A stretch of 64,000 nucleotides of DNA from Neiella holothuriorum (GTDB lineage: Bacteria; Pseudomonadota; Gammaproteobacteria; Enterobacterales; Neiellaceae): NCBI RefSeq assembly GCF_019457915.1, contig NZ_JAHZSS010000022.1, positions 1 through 64,000 of the forward strand. Direction: 5' to 3'. A program made the position numbers and the translations under genes. The notes under the pieces were generated by a model. The model did no database searches. It saw only the letters and a program-made list of their open reading frames with translations, and was not told where the DNA came from. Positions 8,824 through 17,836 of this stretch are shown in pieces (positions within the stretch are counted from its first letter, which is position 1; every line of letters begins with the position of its first letter).

Positions 8824-9503
8824 TTAATTTGGTCAAGCACTTCAAGTGGTTGTTTTGCTTGGGTGATTGGTCGTCCAATCACCAAATAACTGGCGCCTTG
8901 CTCGATGGCTTTTTCCGGCGTCATGATCCGCTGCTGATCGCCAGCATCAGCACCAATAGGACGAATGCCAGGGGTGACTAGCAAAAAGTCATCACCGAGC
9001 CGGCTGCGCAACATACGGGCTTCCCTTGCTGAACAGACGACCCCATCAAGTCCAGCTTCTTGCGTAAGCGAAGCAAGGCGACGAACATGCTCAAATGGCT
9101 CGACCTTAACGCCTATATCGCGCATATCATCTGCGCTCATGCTGGTTAACACTGTCACAGCAATCAATTTGGGGGCATTGTCTCCATAAGGCTCAAGAGC
9201 CTTGCGAGCGGCTTCCATCATGGTCTTGCCGCCACTGGCATGTACATTCACCATCCAAACACCTAACTCGGCAGAAGCCGCCACCGCTTTGGCGACGGTG
9301 TTGGGAATATCATGAAACTTCATATCCAAAAAGACATCAAAGCCTTTGGTAACTAATTGGCGAACAAAATCAGGACCGAACAAGGTGAACATTTCCTTGC
9401 CAATTTTAAGTCGACAACTCTCTGGGTTTACTTGGTCAACAAAGGCTAGTGCCTGCTCTTGAGTAGGGTAATCCAACGCCACAATTACTTTTGAATCTGT
9501 CAT
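8808..9503 (-). CDS. pyrF: Orotidine 5'-phosphate decarboxylase
   Basis: A 231-residue TIM-barrel enzyme that makes UMP from OMP, the last step of pyrimidine synthesis. The catalytic D-x-K-x-x-D array is Asp60, Lys62 and Asp65, and the phosphate-binding segment TPGIRP lies near residue 180. The length is normal. It follows lapB by 32 bases on the same strand, the lapA-lapB-pyrF order known from E. coli, so it may be cotranscribed with them. Its last codons overlap the convergent rhombosortase gene. Confidence 0.97.
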   Translation of the reverse strand: MTDSKVIVALDYPTQEQALAFVDQVNPESCRLKIGKEMFTLFGPDFVRQLVTKGFDVFLDMKFHDIPNTVAKAVAASAELGVWMVNVHASGGKTMMEAARKALEPYGDNAPKLIAVTVLTSMSADDMRDIGVKVEPFEHVRRLASLTQEAGLDGVVCSAREARMLRSRLGDDFLLVTPGIRPIGADAGDQQRIMTPEKAIEQGASYLVIGRPITQAKQPLEVLDQINQSLA

Positions 9504-9535
9504 TTAATCTGCTCGTCCTAATTCTTTTTTAAACC

Positions 9536-10696
9536 TTATTCACCGTCTAGCCCACGCACCGGCTTGGTTTCGCCCCAGCTTTTACAGGAAGGGCATTGCC
9601 ATTGCAAGACGTTGCCAGCAAATCCACAGGAAAGGCAACGGTACTTGGGCTTCACTGCAAGCTGTTGACCGACCAAGTGCTGCAACATGACAAGACTAGC
9701 TTTCGCTTCTTGATCCATGGCTTTTGCCAAATGGTAGTCCATGTAATGAAAGAAACCTTTGAGTGATGGGTAACGCCTGAGCTGAGTGAGCTCTAACAGC
9801 TCTGCATCTTCAGAAAGATCTTGTTGTTTGAGCAACTCGGCTAATGAAATCACCGTAGATGCGCCCGCGCCACGCTCAACCGCTGTCATGAGAAAATGCT
9901 GCAATTGGCTTGTTTCGCCCAATTGACGGTAGCAATTTTCCAGCGGCACAATCACTTCCGACACCATATTAACGTCTTGATTCAGTACATGCTGAAGTTG
10001 CTCGATGGCAGTTTGGTATTGCTCTCTTTGCAAATACCATTGACCGGCCATAATGCTGGCCCGAACACAATTCGGATCAGTTCGTAACGCACGTTTGAAT
10101 AGCTTGATGGCTTGGTCTGATTTTTCGGTTGGTAGCTCTTCGCCTAGTTGGCAGTAAAGCTGAGCAATTTGCTGGCCCATGCCACAGTCTGCGGGCAATC
10201 GCTCGGCATATTGAATGGCGCTTGGCCAGTCGCGCATACTTTGATAGATCGATACTAATTCTCGAGTGGCTTTCTCACCAATGTCACGCTTACCAGCAAT
10301 GGTTTTATAAAGTGCTTCGGCCCGATCAAGCAAGCCAACAGCAGAAAAGTCCCGCGCCAATTCAAACACCGCTAAGCGGTGCTGCTCCTGACTTAAGCTG
10401 GTACGTTCAAGAATGTTTTGATGGAGTTTTATAGCCCGCTCTACTTCTCCACGCTTGCGAAATAAGCTCGCTAGGGCCATATGGGTATCAATGGTGTCGC
10501 TGTCGACTTTAATCATTTCGATGAATAAATCGACAGCTTTGTCAGCCTCGTCTGAGAGTAGGTAATTCAGGCCTGATACATATTTCTCTGATAGTTGCTG
10601 CTGTTGATCTTTTTGCTGTTGCGCGGCGCTACGGCGCCCCATGTACCAGCCATAGGCAGCAGCAACAGGCAACAAGAGGAACAGTAGCTCAAGCAT
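9536..10696 (-). CDS. lapB: Lipopolysaccharide assembly protein LapB (YciM)
   Basis: A 386-residue inner-membrane-anchored TPR protein. An N-terminal membrane segment (residues 1-16) is followed by a long run of TPR helices and a C-terminal rubredoxin-like zinc knuckle with two C-x2-C pairs (CLSC and CPSC, near residues 353-370). In E. coli LapB, with FtsH, controls LpxC turnover and so couples LPS and phospholipid synthesis. The length and domain order match. It starts five bases after the lapA stop, which indicates one operon. Confidence 0.95.
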   Translation of the reverse strand: MLELLFLLLPVAAAYGWYMGRRSAAQQQKDQQQQLSEKYVSGLNYLLSDEADKAVDLFIEMIKVDSDTIDTHMALASLFRKRGEVERAIKLHQNILERTSLSQEQHRLAVFELARDFSAVGLLDRAEALYKTIAGKRDIGEKATRELVSIYQSMRDWPSAIQYAERLPADCGMGQQIAQLYCQLGEELPTEKSDQAIKLFKRALRTDPNCVRASIMAGQWYLQREQYQTAIEQLQHVLNQDVNMVSEVIVPLENCYRQLGETSQLQHFLMTAVERGAGASTVISLAELLKQQDLSEDAELLELTQLRRYPSLKGFFHYMDYHLAKAMDQEAKASLVMLQHLVGQQLAVKPKYRCLSCGFAGNVLQWQCPSCKSWGETKPVRGLDGE

Positions 10697-10701
10697 AAGA
10701 A

Positions 10702-10971
10702 TTAATCAGCCGCATCAATTTTGCGCTGAAGTTTACGAGTTTTTCGGAGTAATTGGCCGTACTTAAAACGTTGAGAAAAATAGCTCAGCGCTGTGGTTGC
10801 CCAGCCGAGAACAAAGCCAATCAACAGCACAGCAGCAACCAATGCGGGCAAAGAGATAGTCCCTTGCGCAATCAGATAGTTGACGGTTACCTGTGTATCA
10901 TTCTGAGCACCAAAAGCTAAGCCTAGTACCACAAGCAATACGATAACGACGATGGTCAGAAACAGTTTCAT
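10702..10971 (-). CDS. lapA: Lipopolysaccharide assembly protein LapA (YciS)
   Basis: An 89-residue inner-membrane protein with two hydrophobic segments (about residues 2-21 and 41-65) and a basic C-terminal tail, as in the LapA/DUF1049 family. LapA acts with LapB in LPS assembly and quality control. The short loop between the helices contains the family QNDTQVTVNYL segment. The Shine-Dalgarno is weak. It lies downstream of the ihfB terminator, so a separate promoter in 10972-11018 is expected. Confidence 0.9.
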   Translation of the reverse strand: MKLFLTIVVIVLLVVLGLAFGAQNDTQVTVNYLIAQGTISLPALVAAVLLIGFVLGWATTALSYFSQRFKYGQLLRKTRKLQRKIDAAD

Positions 10972-11018
10972 AGATAAGTAACGGCTTTGTTAATCCAACG
11001 GATGACCTTGATTATTGC

Positions 11019-11052
11019 AAAAAAAAAACGGCACGCCTATTAGGCATGCCGT
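11019..11052 (-). terminator. Rho-independent terminator after ihfB
   Basis: A 10-bp stem (11028-11037 with 11043-11052, one G-T wobble) is followed on the minus strand by a run of about nine T residues. It sits 33 bases after the ihfB stop and closes the rpsA-ihfB transcript before lapA. Confidence 0.9.
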
Positions 11053-11084
11053 CTTCGATTGATTTCAGTGCTAGAAGCCACTAA

Positions 11085-11366
11085 CTAAACGTTATTAACT
11101 CGCTCGCGAAGCTCTTTACCCGGTTTGAAATGAGGCACATATTTGCCTTCCAGTTCAACCGAGTCCCCTGTCTTCGGGTTACGTCCGACACGAGGTGCTC
11201 GATAATGCAACGAAAAACTACCAAAACCTCGGATCTCAATGCGATCACCAGATTCTAAGGTCGTTGCCATTTGCTCAATGAGCTCTTTGATTGCGTTTTC
11301 GACTTCTTTAGCTGACAGCTGCAACTGCTTGCTGGCCAGACGTTCAATCAGTTCAGATTTAGTCAT
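11085..11366 (-). CDS. ihfB: Integration host factor subunit beta
   Basis: A 93-residue DNA-bending protein of the HU/IHF family. The [10 protein letters not shown] opening and the [15 protein letters not shown] and RNPKTGD segments identify the beta subunit; the proline in the intercalating arm lies in the NPKTG segment. The ATG at 11366 is chosen by homology over a GTG at 11378. It follows rpsA by 69 bases and probably shares its transcript as in E. coli. The partner subunit IhfA is not in the window. Confidence 0.95.
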   Translation of the reverse strand: MTKSELIERLASKQLQLSAKEVENAIKELIEQMATTLESGDRIEIRGFGSFSLHYRAPRVGRNPKTGDSVELEGKYVPHFKPGKELRERVNNV

Positions 11367-11435
11367 ACCTAACGTCACCGTCCTGTAATTGCCAAGTAAT
11401 TGTTGCTGCTAGGGGGAGTTGCCTCCCCCGACGCA

Positions 11436-13112
11436 TTAGCCTTTAGCGTTTTTGAAGGCTTCAGCCATGGCGTTAGAGAAACCAGCATCGCTAGCTGCGC
11501 TATCGCTATTGACTTTATCGAGAGCCGCTTTCTCTTCTGCTTCATCCTTAGCACGGATAGACAGATTGATTTGGCGGTTCTTACGATCAACACCCATCAG
11601 CTTCGCTTCAACCGCGTCACCTTCGTTCAACACCAAAGAGGCATCTTCGATTCGGTCACGAGAGATATCAGCTACGCGCAGGTAACCTTCTACACTGTCG
11701 GCCAAAGCAATTGTTGCGCCTTTGGCGTCAACTGCAGCAACAGTACCATTAACGATAGCACCTTTTTTGTTATCGTTCAGGTATTTATTAAATGGATCTT
11801 CGGCTAGTTGCTTCACGCCCAAGCTGATGCGCTCGCGCTCTGGGTCAACTTGCAATACAACCGCGTTAACTTCGTCGCCTTTCTTGTATTCGCGAACGGC
11901 TTCTTCGCCAGCTGCGTTCCAAGAAATGTCAGACAAGTGAACTAGGCCGTCAATGCCGCCGTCCAAGCCGATGAAGATACCGAAGTCAGTGATAGATTTG
12001 ATCTTACCGCTAACCTGATCGCCTTTGTTGAATTTAGTAGCGAACTCATCCCATGGGTTAATTTTACATTGCTTAAGACCCAGAGAAATACGGCGACGCT
12101 CTTCGTCGATTTCAAGAACCATAACTTCAACGCTGTCACCCAATTGTACGATTTTCGCAGGGTGTACGTTTTTGTTAGTCCAATCCATTTCTGAAACGTG
12201 TACCAGACCTTCAACGCCTTCTTCGATTTCAACGAAGCAACCGTAATCAGTTAGGTTAGTAACGCGACCAGTCAGGCGAGTGTCTTGTGGGTAACGGTTA
12301 GCAATTGCTACCCATGGATCTTCACCCAATTGTTTCAGGCCTAGAGATACGCGAGTACGCTCACGATCGAATTTCAGAACTTTAACATTGATTTCGTCAC
12401 CAACATTTACGATTTCGCTTGGGTGCTTAACGCGCTTCCAAGCCATGTCAGTGATGTGCAGCAGGCCGTCAACGCCACCCAGGTCTACGAAAGCACCGTA
12501 TTCGGTTAGGTTCTTAACGATACCTTTAACTTCTTGACCTTCCTGCAAGTTCTCAAGCAGAGACTCACGTTCTTGGCTAGTTTCAGACTCGATTACTGCG
12601 CGACGAGAAACAACTACGTTGTTACGACGCTTGTCGAGCTTGATCACTTTGAATTCCAGCTCTTTGCCTTCAAGGTGCAATGTGTCGCGTACTGGACGTA
12701 CGTCAACCAAAGAACCAGGCAAGAATGCACGGATGTTACCTACATCAACAGTGAAACCGCCTTTAACTTTACCGTTGATAACACCAGTAACAGTTTCTGC
12801 GTCTTCGTAAGCTTTCTCAAGAACGATCCAAGCTTCGTGACGTTTGGCTTTCTCGCGAGATAGCTGAGTTTCACCGAAACCATCTTCAACTGCGTCCAGA
12901 GCTACGTCTACAGAGTCGCCCAGAGCTACTTCAAGTTCGCCTTCGGCGTTTTTGAATTGCTCTGCTGGGATAGCAGATTCAGATTTAAGGCCAGCATCAA
13001 CCAGAACAACACCGTTTTCGATAGCAACGATGGTGCCCTTAACAATTGAGCCAGGACGGGTTTCAAGTTCTTTTAAGCTTTCTTCAAAGAGATCAGCAAA
13101 TGATTCAGTCAT
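11436..13112 (-). CDS. rpsA: 30S ribosomal protein S1
   Basis: A 558-residue protein with six S1 (OB-fold) domains, which brings mRNAs to the 30S subunit. The first two domains bind the ribosome and the rest bind RNA; repeated [11 protein letters not shown]-type and [10 protein letters not shown]-type segments mark the domains. The length equals the enterobacterial protein. No Shine-Dalgarno precedes the ATG (AAAGTTAATTAAAC instead), which fits the known SD-less, structure-dependent and autoregulated rpsA start region of Gammaproteobacteria. Confidence 0.98.
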   Translation of the reverse strand: MTESFADLFEESLKELETRPGSIVKGTIVAIENGVVLVDAGLKSESAIPAEQFKNAEGELEVALGDSVDVALDAVEDGFGETQLSREKAKRHEAWIVLEKAYEDAETVTGVINGKVKGGFTVDVGNIRAFLPGSLVDVRPVRDTLHLEGKELEFKVIKLDKRRNNVVVSRRAVIESETSQERESLLENLQEGQEVKGIVKNLTEYGAFVDLGGVDGLLHITDMAWKRVKHPSEIVNVGDEINVKVLKFDRERTRVSLGLKQLGEDPWVAIANRYPQDTRLTGRVTNLTDYGCFVEIEEGVEGLVHVSEMDWTNKNVHPAKIVQLGDSVEVMVLEIDEERRRISLGLKQCKINPWDEFATKFNKGDQVSGKIKSITDFGIFIGLDGGIDGLVHLSDISWNAAGEEAVREYKKGDEVNAVVLQVDPERERISLGVKQLAEDPFNKYLNDNKKGAIVNGTVAAVDAKGATIALADSVEGYLRVADISRDRIEDASLVLNEGDAVEAKLMGVDRKNRQINLSIRAKDEAEEKAALDKVNSDSAASDAGFSNAMAEAFKNAKG

Positions 13113-13289
13113 GTTTAATTAACTTTATAAAATACAAAAGTACCACCTAGCATCCTGCTAGTTGGGGCTGCTTCAAAATTACCGTCTGCATCCTTACAAA
13201 CAGTACCCATTCGTAGGAACGTTGCCCTACACAATGTTCGTACCCTTCCTAGCTCAATACACCAACTAGAAAGGTAAAATAAATATGCT
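13113..13289 (-). promoter_or_regulatory. Structured rpsA leader (S1 autoregulation region)
   Basis: On the minus strand this leader holds a compact hairpin at about 13145-13162 with stem ACTAGCA/TGCTAGT and a GGA loop, the loop sequence seen in E. coli rpsA leader hairpins. A second imperfect hairpin lies near 13203-13232 (GAACATTG with CAACGTTC, loop TGTAGGG). AU-rich single-stranded stretches flank the start codon and there is no Shine-Dalgarno. This fits the autogenous control element for S1; the fold itself is inferred by eye. Confidence 0.6.
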
Positions 13290-13994
13290 TTAGCTGCTGG
13301 TGTTAACCAGCTTAGATTGCGCGTAAGCCACAACCTGCGCTTCAACGTCATCCAATGAGAACTCGGTAGAATCAAGCTCCAGCGCATCAACTGCAGGGCG
13401 CAATGGGGCAACACTTCGATTCATATCCCGGTCATCACGGGCTTGGATGTCGGCTAAAATTTGCGCGATGTTAGCACTCTGACCGGCACTTTGCAACTGA
13501 CTCACCCTACGTCTGGCGCGCTCTTCAGCGCTGGCGGTCAGGAAAATTTTGACAGGGGCGTCGGGAAACACCACCGTCCCCATATCTCGGCCGTCGGCAA
13601 TCAGGCCTTGCGCGGTACGAAAAGCACGCTGGCGCTGCAATAGAGCGGCCCGAACTTTAGGAAACGGCGCAACTTTTGATGCCGCAGCACCCGTCTCTTC
13701 TGTGCGAAGCGTGCCGCTGACATCTTCGCCTTCTAAAATGACGCTAACCACTTCAGAATCTTCTCGCGTCTCAAACACGACATCTAGATTGGTCGCTAAG
13801 GCCGCTAGGGCTTCCTCATCATCCAATGCGATGTTGTGGTGAATTGCAGCCAGTGCTAGCACTCGATAGATAGCGCCACTATCTAATAGCTGCCAACCAA
13901 ATCGTTTAGCAAGTCGCTTGGCTAAAGTCCCTTTACCTGATCCACTCGGACCATCAATTGCAATCATAGGTGCGGATAAAGATTGCTCAGCCAT
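13290..13994 (-). CDS. cmk: Cytidylate kinase
   Basis: A 234-residue (d)CMP kinase. The P-loop GPSGSGKGT is at residues 15-23. The [11 protein letters not shown] segment and the family-specific RARRR segment bind substrate and form the lid. It is followed by rpsA and preceded by aroA, the standard proteobacterial order. AGGA lies eight bases before the ATG. The C-terminal [15 protein letters not shown] segment is also typical. Confidence 0.97.
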   Translation of the reverse strand: MAEQSLSAPMIAIDGPSGSGKGTLAKRLAKRFGWQLLDSGAIYRVLALAAIHHNIALDDEEALAALATNLDVVFETREDSEVVSVILEGEDVSGTLRTEETGAAASKVAPFPKVRAALLQRQRAFRTAQGLIADGRDMGTVVFPDAPVKIFLTASAEERARRRVSQLQSAGQSANIAQILADIQARDDRDMNRSVAPLRPAVDALELDSTEFSLDDVEAQVVAYAQSKLVNTSS

Positions 13995-14105
13995 GAATAA
14001 TTCCTTTGTGAGTTAGCGATGACGCCGCAATGAAGCGCGTTACGGCGGCACATTATAGAGCCTTACCAGATGCTTACAATGTCAGAATGATGAATTTTAG
14101 GAATC

Positions 14106-14132
14106 AAAAAAAGGCAGTCCTTAGACTGCCTG
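14106..14132 (-). terminator. Rho-independent terminator after aroA
   Basis: A perfect 8-bp stem (14112-14119 with 14124-14131, loop of four) is followed on the minus strand by seven T residues. It separates aroA from cmk. Confidence 0.9.
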
Positions 14133-14160
14133 ATTTACATCAATTTATTCGGGATTATTG

Positions 14161-15441
14161 CTAACACGATAAACCGGCTAAACGATCAAAATAGTCCGGA
14201 AAGGTTTTTGACGTACAGCCCGGATCATTAATGGTGACAGGCGTATCGGACAGTGCGACTAAGGAAAAGCACATGGCCATGCGATGATCGTTGTAGGTAT
14301 CAATGGCGGCATGTTTAAGTACTGCAGGCGGTGTGATTTGAATGTAATCTTCGCCCTCTTCCACTTCGGCACCGACTTTTCGCAGCTCAGTAGCCATAGC
14401 CGCTAAACGATCGGTTTCTTTCACTCGCCAGTTATAAACGTTGTTAATACGCGTCACACCCTTGGCAAATAGCGCGGCTGTGGCAATTGTCATGGCAGCA
14501 TCAGGAATGTGGTTAAAGTCCATGTCGACAGCTTTTAAGTCACCTCGGCGAGCAATGATGTAATCATCGCCCCATTCAATCTCTCCGCCCATCGCAGCAA
14601 TTGCATCGGCAAATTGGATATCGCCCTGAATGCTATTTTTGCCAATACCGGTCACTTTGATTTCGCCGCCTTTGATAGCTGCAGCCGCAAGAAAATAAGA
14701 CGCGGATGACGCATCGCCTTCAACCAGTAAGTCACCTGGTGATTGATACTGCTGTCCCGCTTGCACGGTAAACGATTGGTAATTGTCATGGCTGACTTCA
14801 ACACCGAACTGAGCCATCAAATGCAAGGTGATATCGATATAAGGCTTCGAGACCAGTTCACCTTTGATCTCAATGACTAAATCATCTTTCGCCAGCGGTG
14901 CAGCCATCAGCAATGCAGTGAGAAATTGGCTAGAAATAGAGCCGTCAATTTGTACAGAGCCGCCGTTAAGGCCTGAGCCGACAATTTTAACCGGCGGATA
15001 GCCTTCATTTTTAAGATAAGTGACGTCGGCACCGAGGGCCTGCAAAGCATCAACCAAATGTAAAATTGGTCGTTCTTCCATGCGCGGCTCGCCGCCCAAC
15101 ACGATTTCACCGGCGCCAAGGGTTAAAGCTGCACACAAAGGGCGCATGGCGGTACCGGCGTTACCCAAAAATAAATCGAGTGGCGTTGAAGTCGTCAGCG
15201 GGCCACCATTGCCTTCTATCCAACACTCAGTTTTACAGTCAGAAAGACGATAATTGACGCCTAGTTGTTGCAATGCGTTTAGCATGTGACGGATATCGTC
15301 ACTATCAAGCAAGTTGGTCAGGTGAGTTTCGCCGTGAGCTAAAGCGGCAAGCAGCAACGCACGATTAGAAACACTTTTAGAGCCAGGTAAGTTAACGGTG
15401 CCGTTAACCCGAGCTATGGGTTGTAGGGTCAGAGAATCCAT
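14161..15441 (-). CDS. aroA: 3-phosphoshikimate 1-carboxyvinyltransferase (EPSP synthase)
   Basis: A 426-residue shikimate-pathway enzyme that joins PEP to shikimate 3-phosphate. The active-site [11 protein letters not shown] motif is at residues 92-102, with Gly96 and Pro101 as in class I enzymes. An N-terminal [12 protein letters not shown] segment (about 21-32) and a C-terminal [11 protein letters not shown] segment are also present. The length is normal. It follows hisC by 87 bases in the same direction and is closed by its own terminator. Confidence 0.97.
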   Translation of the reverse strand: MDSLTLQPIARVNGTVNLPGSKSVSNRALLLAALAHGETHLTNLLDSDDIRHMLNALQQLGVNYRLSDCKTECWIEGNGGPLTTSTPLDLFLGNAGTAMRPLCAALTLGAGEIVLGGEPRMEERPILHLVDALQALGADVTYLKNEGYPPVKIVGSGLNGGSVQIDGSISSQFLTALLMAAPLAKDDLVIEIKGELVSKPYIDITLHLMAQFGVEVSHDNYQSFTVQAGQQYQSPGDLLVEGDASSASYFLAAAAIKGGEIKVTGIGKNSIQGDIQFADAIAAMGGEIEWGDDYIIARRGDLKAVDMDFNHIPDAAMTIATAALFAKGVTRINNVYNWRVKETDRLAAMATELRKVGAEVEEGEDYIQITPPAVLKHAAIDTYNDHRMAMCFSLVALSDTPVTINDPGCTSKTFPDYFDRLAGLSC

Positions 15442-15528
15442 GGAGTCGAATGGCTCCTAATTATGTGGAGAACAGAACATGGGCCGAACATCGTTCGACC
15501 CATCGACAAATAAAATTGGGCTGAGAGC

Positions 15529-16635
15529 TTACTGCAAAGCAAGCACTTTGCAAAGCGCCTCAAGGAAGCGTTGGTTTTCGTTTTCTAAACCAACACTCAC
15601 TCGCAAGTGATTTGGCAAACCATAACCGCCAATTGGCCGTACGATAACGCCTTCTTGCAACAGTGCCTGATACACTTCAGCGCCGTCGCGTCCAACATCC
15701 ACCGTTACAAAATTCGCTTTTGATGGAATGTAAGATAAACCCAGCTCATCAAAACGCTCGGTAAGCTGCAACATACCAACGCGGTTAATTTCAACTGACG
15801 CCGTTAGGTAGTCATCGTCATCAAGCACAGTTTCCGCTGCCGCCAATGACAGCGAGTTGCAGTTAAAAGGCTGCCGTACACGATTTAATACATCGGCAAC
15901 TTGTGGGCTCGACACCGCATAACCGACGCGTAAGCCTGCCAAGCCATAGGCTTTTGAGAAGGTGCGAGTCACGATTAAATTTGGATAATGAGTTAACCAA
16001 GCCACCGATGGCGCACGTTCAGCTTTGATCACGTATTCGTAATATGCTTCATCAAGCACTACCAACACGTTGTTTGGCACCTTGTCGAGAAAATGCTTAA
16101 TCTCGGTCGAGGTCAAAAATGTACCGGTCGGGTTGTTTGGGTTAGCGATAAAAATGAGTCGCGTGCGATCGGTAATGGCCGCGGCCATGGCGTCTAAATC
16201 GTGGCCGTAATTTTTTGCAGGAACTTGTACTGCCTTGGCGCCAATGGCTTTAGTTACCAATGGGTACACCACAAACGCATGTTCGGAGAACAGCACTTCA
16301 TGCTCAGGGTTAACATAAGCACGCGCAATCAACTCCAAAACATCATTAGAGCCATTACCTAAGGTAATTTGTTCAGCTTTGGCTGTTAGCTTTTGCGCCA
16401 ACGCGGTTTTTAAATAGAAGCCGTTAGAATCCGGGTAACGCGACAACTCATCCAGCTCATCAACGAGCAATTGCTTCACGCGATTGCTGATCCCCAGCGG
16501 ATTTTCGTTACTGGCGAGCTTGACGATATTGCTCAGCCCTAATTCACGTTCCAATTCAGAGGTTGGCTTTCCCGCCTGATAAGGTTGCAGGCTTTGCACA
16601 CCCGTGTTGGCCAACGCCAAAAAATCACAATTCAT
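15529..16635 (-). CDS. hisC: Histidinol-phosphate aminotransferase family (HisC)
   Basis: A 368-residue PLP-dependent class I/II aminotransferase. The NGSNDVLELI, NPNNPTG, LDEAYYEY and TRTFSKAYGLAG segments are visible, the last carrying the Schiff-base lysine. The ATG at 16635 is preceded by GGGAG at five bases; an upstream TTG at 16647 is rejected. It lies between serC and aroA rather than in a his operon. This is the position of the HisC2-type enzyme in pseudomonads, which also transaminates aromatic keto acids. Whether it is the only HisC of the cell cannot be told from this window. Confidence 0.9.
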   Translation of the reverse strand: MNCDFLALANTGVQSLQPYQAGKPTSELERELGLSNIVKLASNENPLGISNRVKQLLVDELDELSRYPDSNGFYLKTALAQKLTAKAEQITLGNGSNDVLELIARAYVNPEHEVLFSEHAFVVYPLVTKAIGAKAVQVPAKNYGHDLDAMAAAITDRTRLIFIANPNNPTGTFLTSTEIKHFLDKVPNNVLVVLDEAYYEYVIKAERAPSVAWLTHYPNLIVTRTFSKAYGLAGLRVGYAVSSPQVADVLNRVRQPFNCNSLSLAAAETVLDDDDYLTASVEINRVGMLQLTERFDELGLSYIPSKANFVTVDVGRDGAEVYQALLQEGVIVRPIGGYGLPNHLRVSVGLENENQRFLEALCKVLALQ

Positions 16636-16664
16636 AAAAACTCCCAAACGAGTCGAAAATAAAA

Positions 16665-17756
16665 TTACCCGTGAGTTCGTTCGAACTCTTTCATGAAATC
16701 AACTAAGGCGATAACGCCTTGTTCGGGCATTGCATTGTAAATGCTGGCGCGCATACCACCGACGATACGGTGCCCTTTTAAGGCGCGCAGACCAGCCGCC
16801 TCAGATTGGACAAGAAAATCGGCATTAAGTGCGTCGGAAGCTAACTGAAACGGCACATTCATCCAGCTACGGCTATCTTTGGCGACTTGCGAGCGATAAA
16901 AATCGCTTTGGTCGATGTAGTCATACAAGATGTTGGCTTTGGCTTCATTACGCTGTGCCATGGCCGCCACGCCGCCTTGCTCGAGCAACCATTCAAACAC
17001 CAATGCCGCCAAATACCATGAGTAAGTTGGCGGCGTGTTGTACATGGAATCGAATTCGTCGGTCAGTTGGTAATTCAAGATCGCAGGCGTTTCTTTGCGT
17101 GCATAGCCTACTAAGTCGTCGCGAACAATGGCCACGGCCAAGCCTGACGGCCCAATGTTTTTTTGTGCGCCGGCATAAATAATGCCGTAGTCACTCACAT
17201 TGATGGGGCGGGACAAAATGGTTGACGACATATCTGCAATAACAGGGGCGCCATTGCTAGCCTGCGGGCAGTGATTGAACTCTAACCCTTCAATGGTTTC
17301 ATTGGGGCAAAAGTGCAAATACTTAGCCTGGTCAGCAACCTCAACAACCGATTGCTGAGGCACATGCCACAAGCCTTGTTCATCTTGATAGCTGCTCGCC
17401 ACCACATCGGTTTGAATAAAGCGGCTGGCTTCTTCAACAGCTTTTTTAGACCACACGCCAGTATCAACAAAAGCGGCTTGGTCGCCCGGTTTCGTCATAT
17501 TGAGTGGTACGGCAGCAAATTGACCGCGGCCACCACCATGCATGAACAGGACTTTGTAATTTGAGGGGATGTTAAGCAGCGTACGTAGATCGCGCTCGGA
17601 CTTGTCGGCCATTTCAATGAAATGTTTACCGCGGTGGGAAACTTCCATGACCGAAGTGCCCAGTCCTTGCCAATCCAACAGCTCTTGTTGGGCCTTACGC
17701 ATAACTGGGGCCGGCAACATGGCCGGCCCCGCGCAGAAGTTATAGATATCAGCCAT
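16665..17756 (-). CDS. serC: Phosphoserine aminotransferase
   Basis: A 363-residue class V aminotransferase used in serine and pyridoxine synthesis. It opens with the family [10 protein letters not shown] segment; the PLP lysine is in [12 protein letters not shown] near residue 200, and the [14 protein letters not shown] segment is near the C-terminus. The length is normal. AGGAG lies about 12 bases before the ATG. It is downstream of gyrA by 80 bases and upstream of hisC by 29 bases, all on the minus strand. Confidence 0.97.
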   Translation of the reverse strand: MADIYNFCAGPAMLPAPVMRKAQQELLDWQGLGTSVMEVSHRGKHFIEMADKSERDLRTLLNIPSNYKVLFMHGGGRGQFAAVPLNMTKPGDQAAFVDTGVWSKKAVEEASRFIQTDVVASSYQDEQGLWHVPQQSVVEVADQAKYLHFCPNETIEGLEFNHCPQASNGAPVIADMSSTILSRPINVSDYGIIYAGAQKNIGPSGLAVAIVRDDLVGYARKETPAILNYQLTDEFDSMYNTPPTYSWYLAALVFEWLLEQGGVAAMAQRNEAKANILYDYIDQSDFYRSQVAKDSRSWMNVPFQLASDALNADFLVQSEAAGLRALKGHRIVGGMRASIYNAMPEQGVIALVDFMKEFERTHG

Positions 17757-17836
17757 GTGCTGACGTTTCTCCTTGCTCGTCAGTCGCCGATGCTAGCCAG
17801 ATGACGATTCGACTAGCATTGACGCTTATTGAGCTT

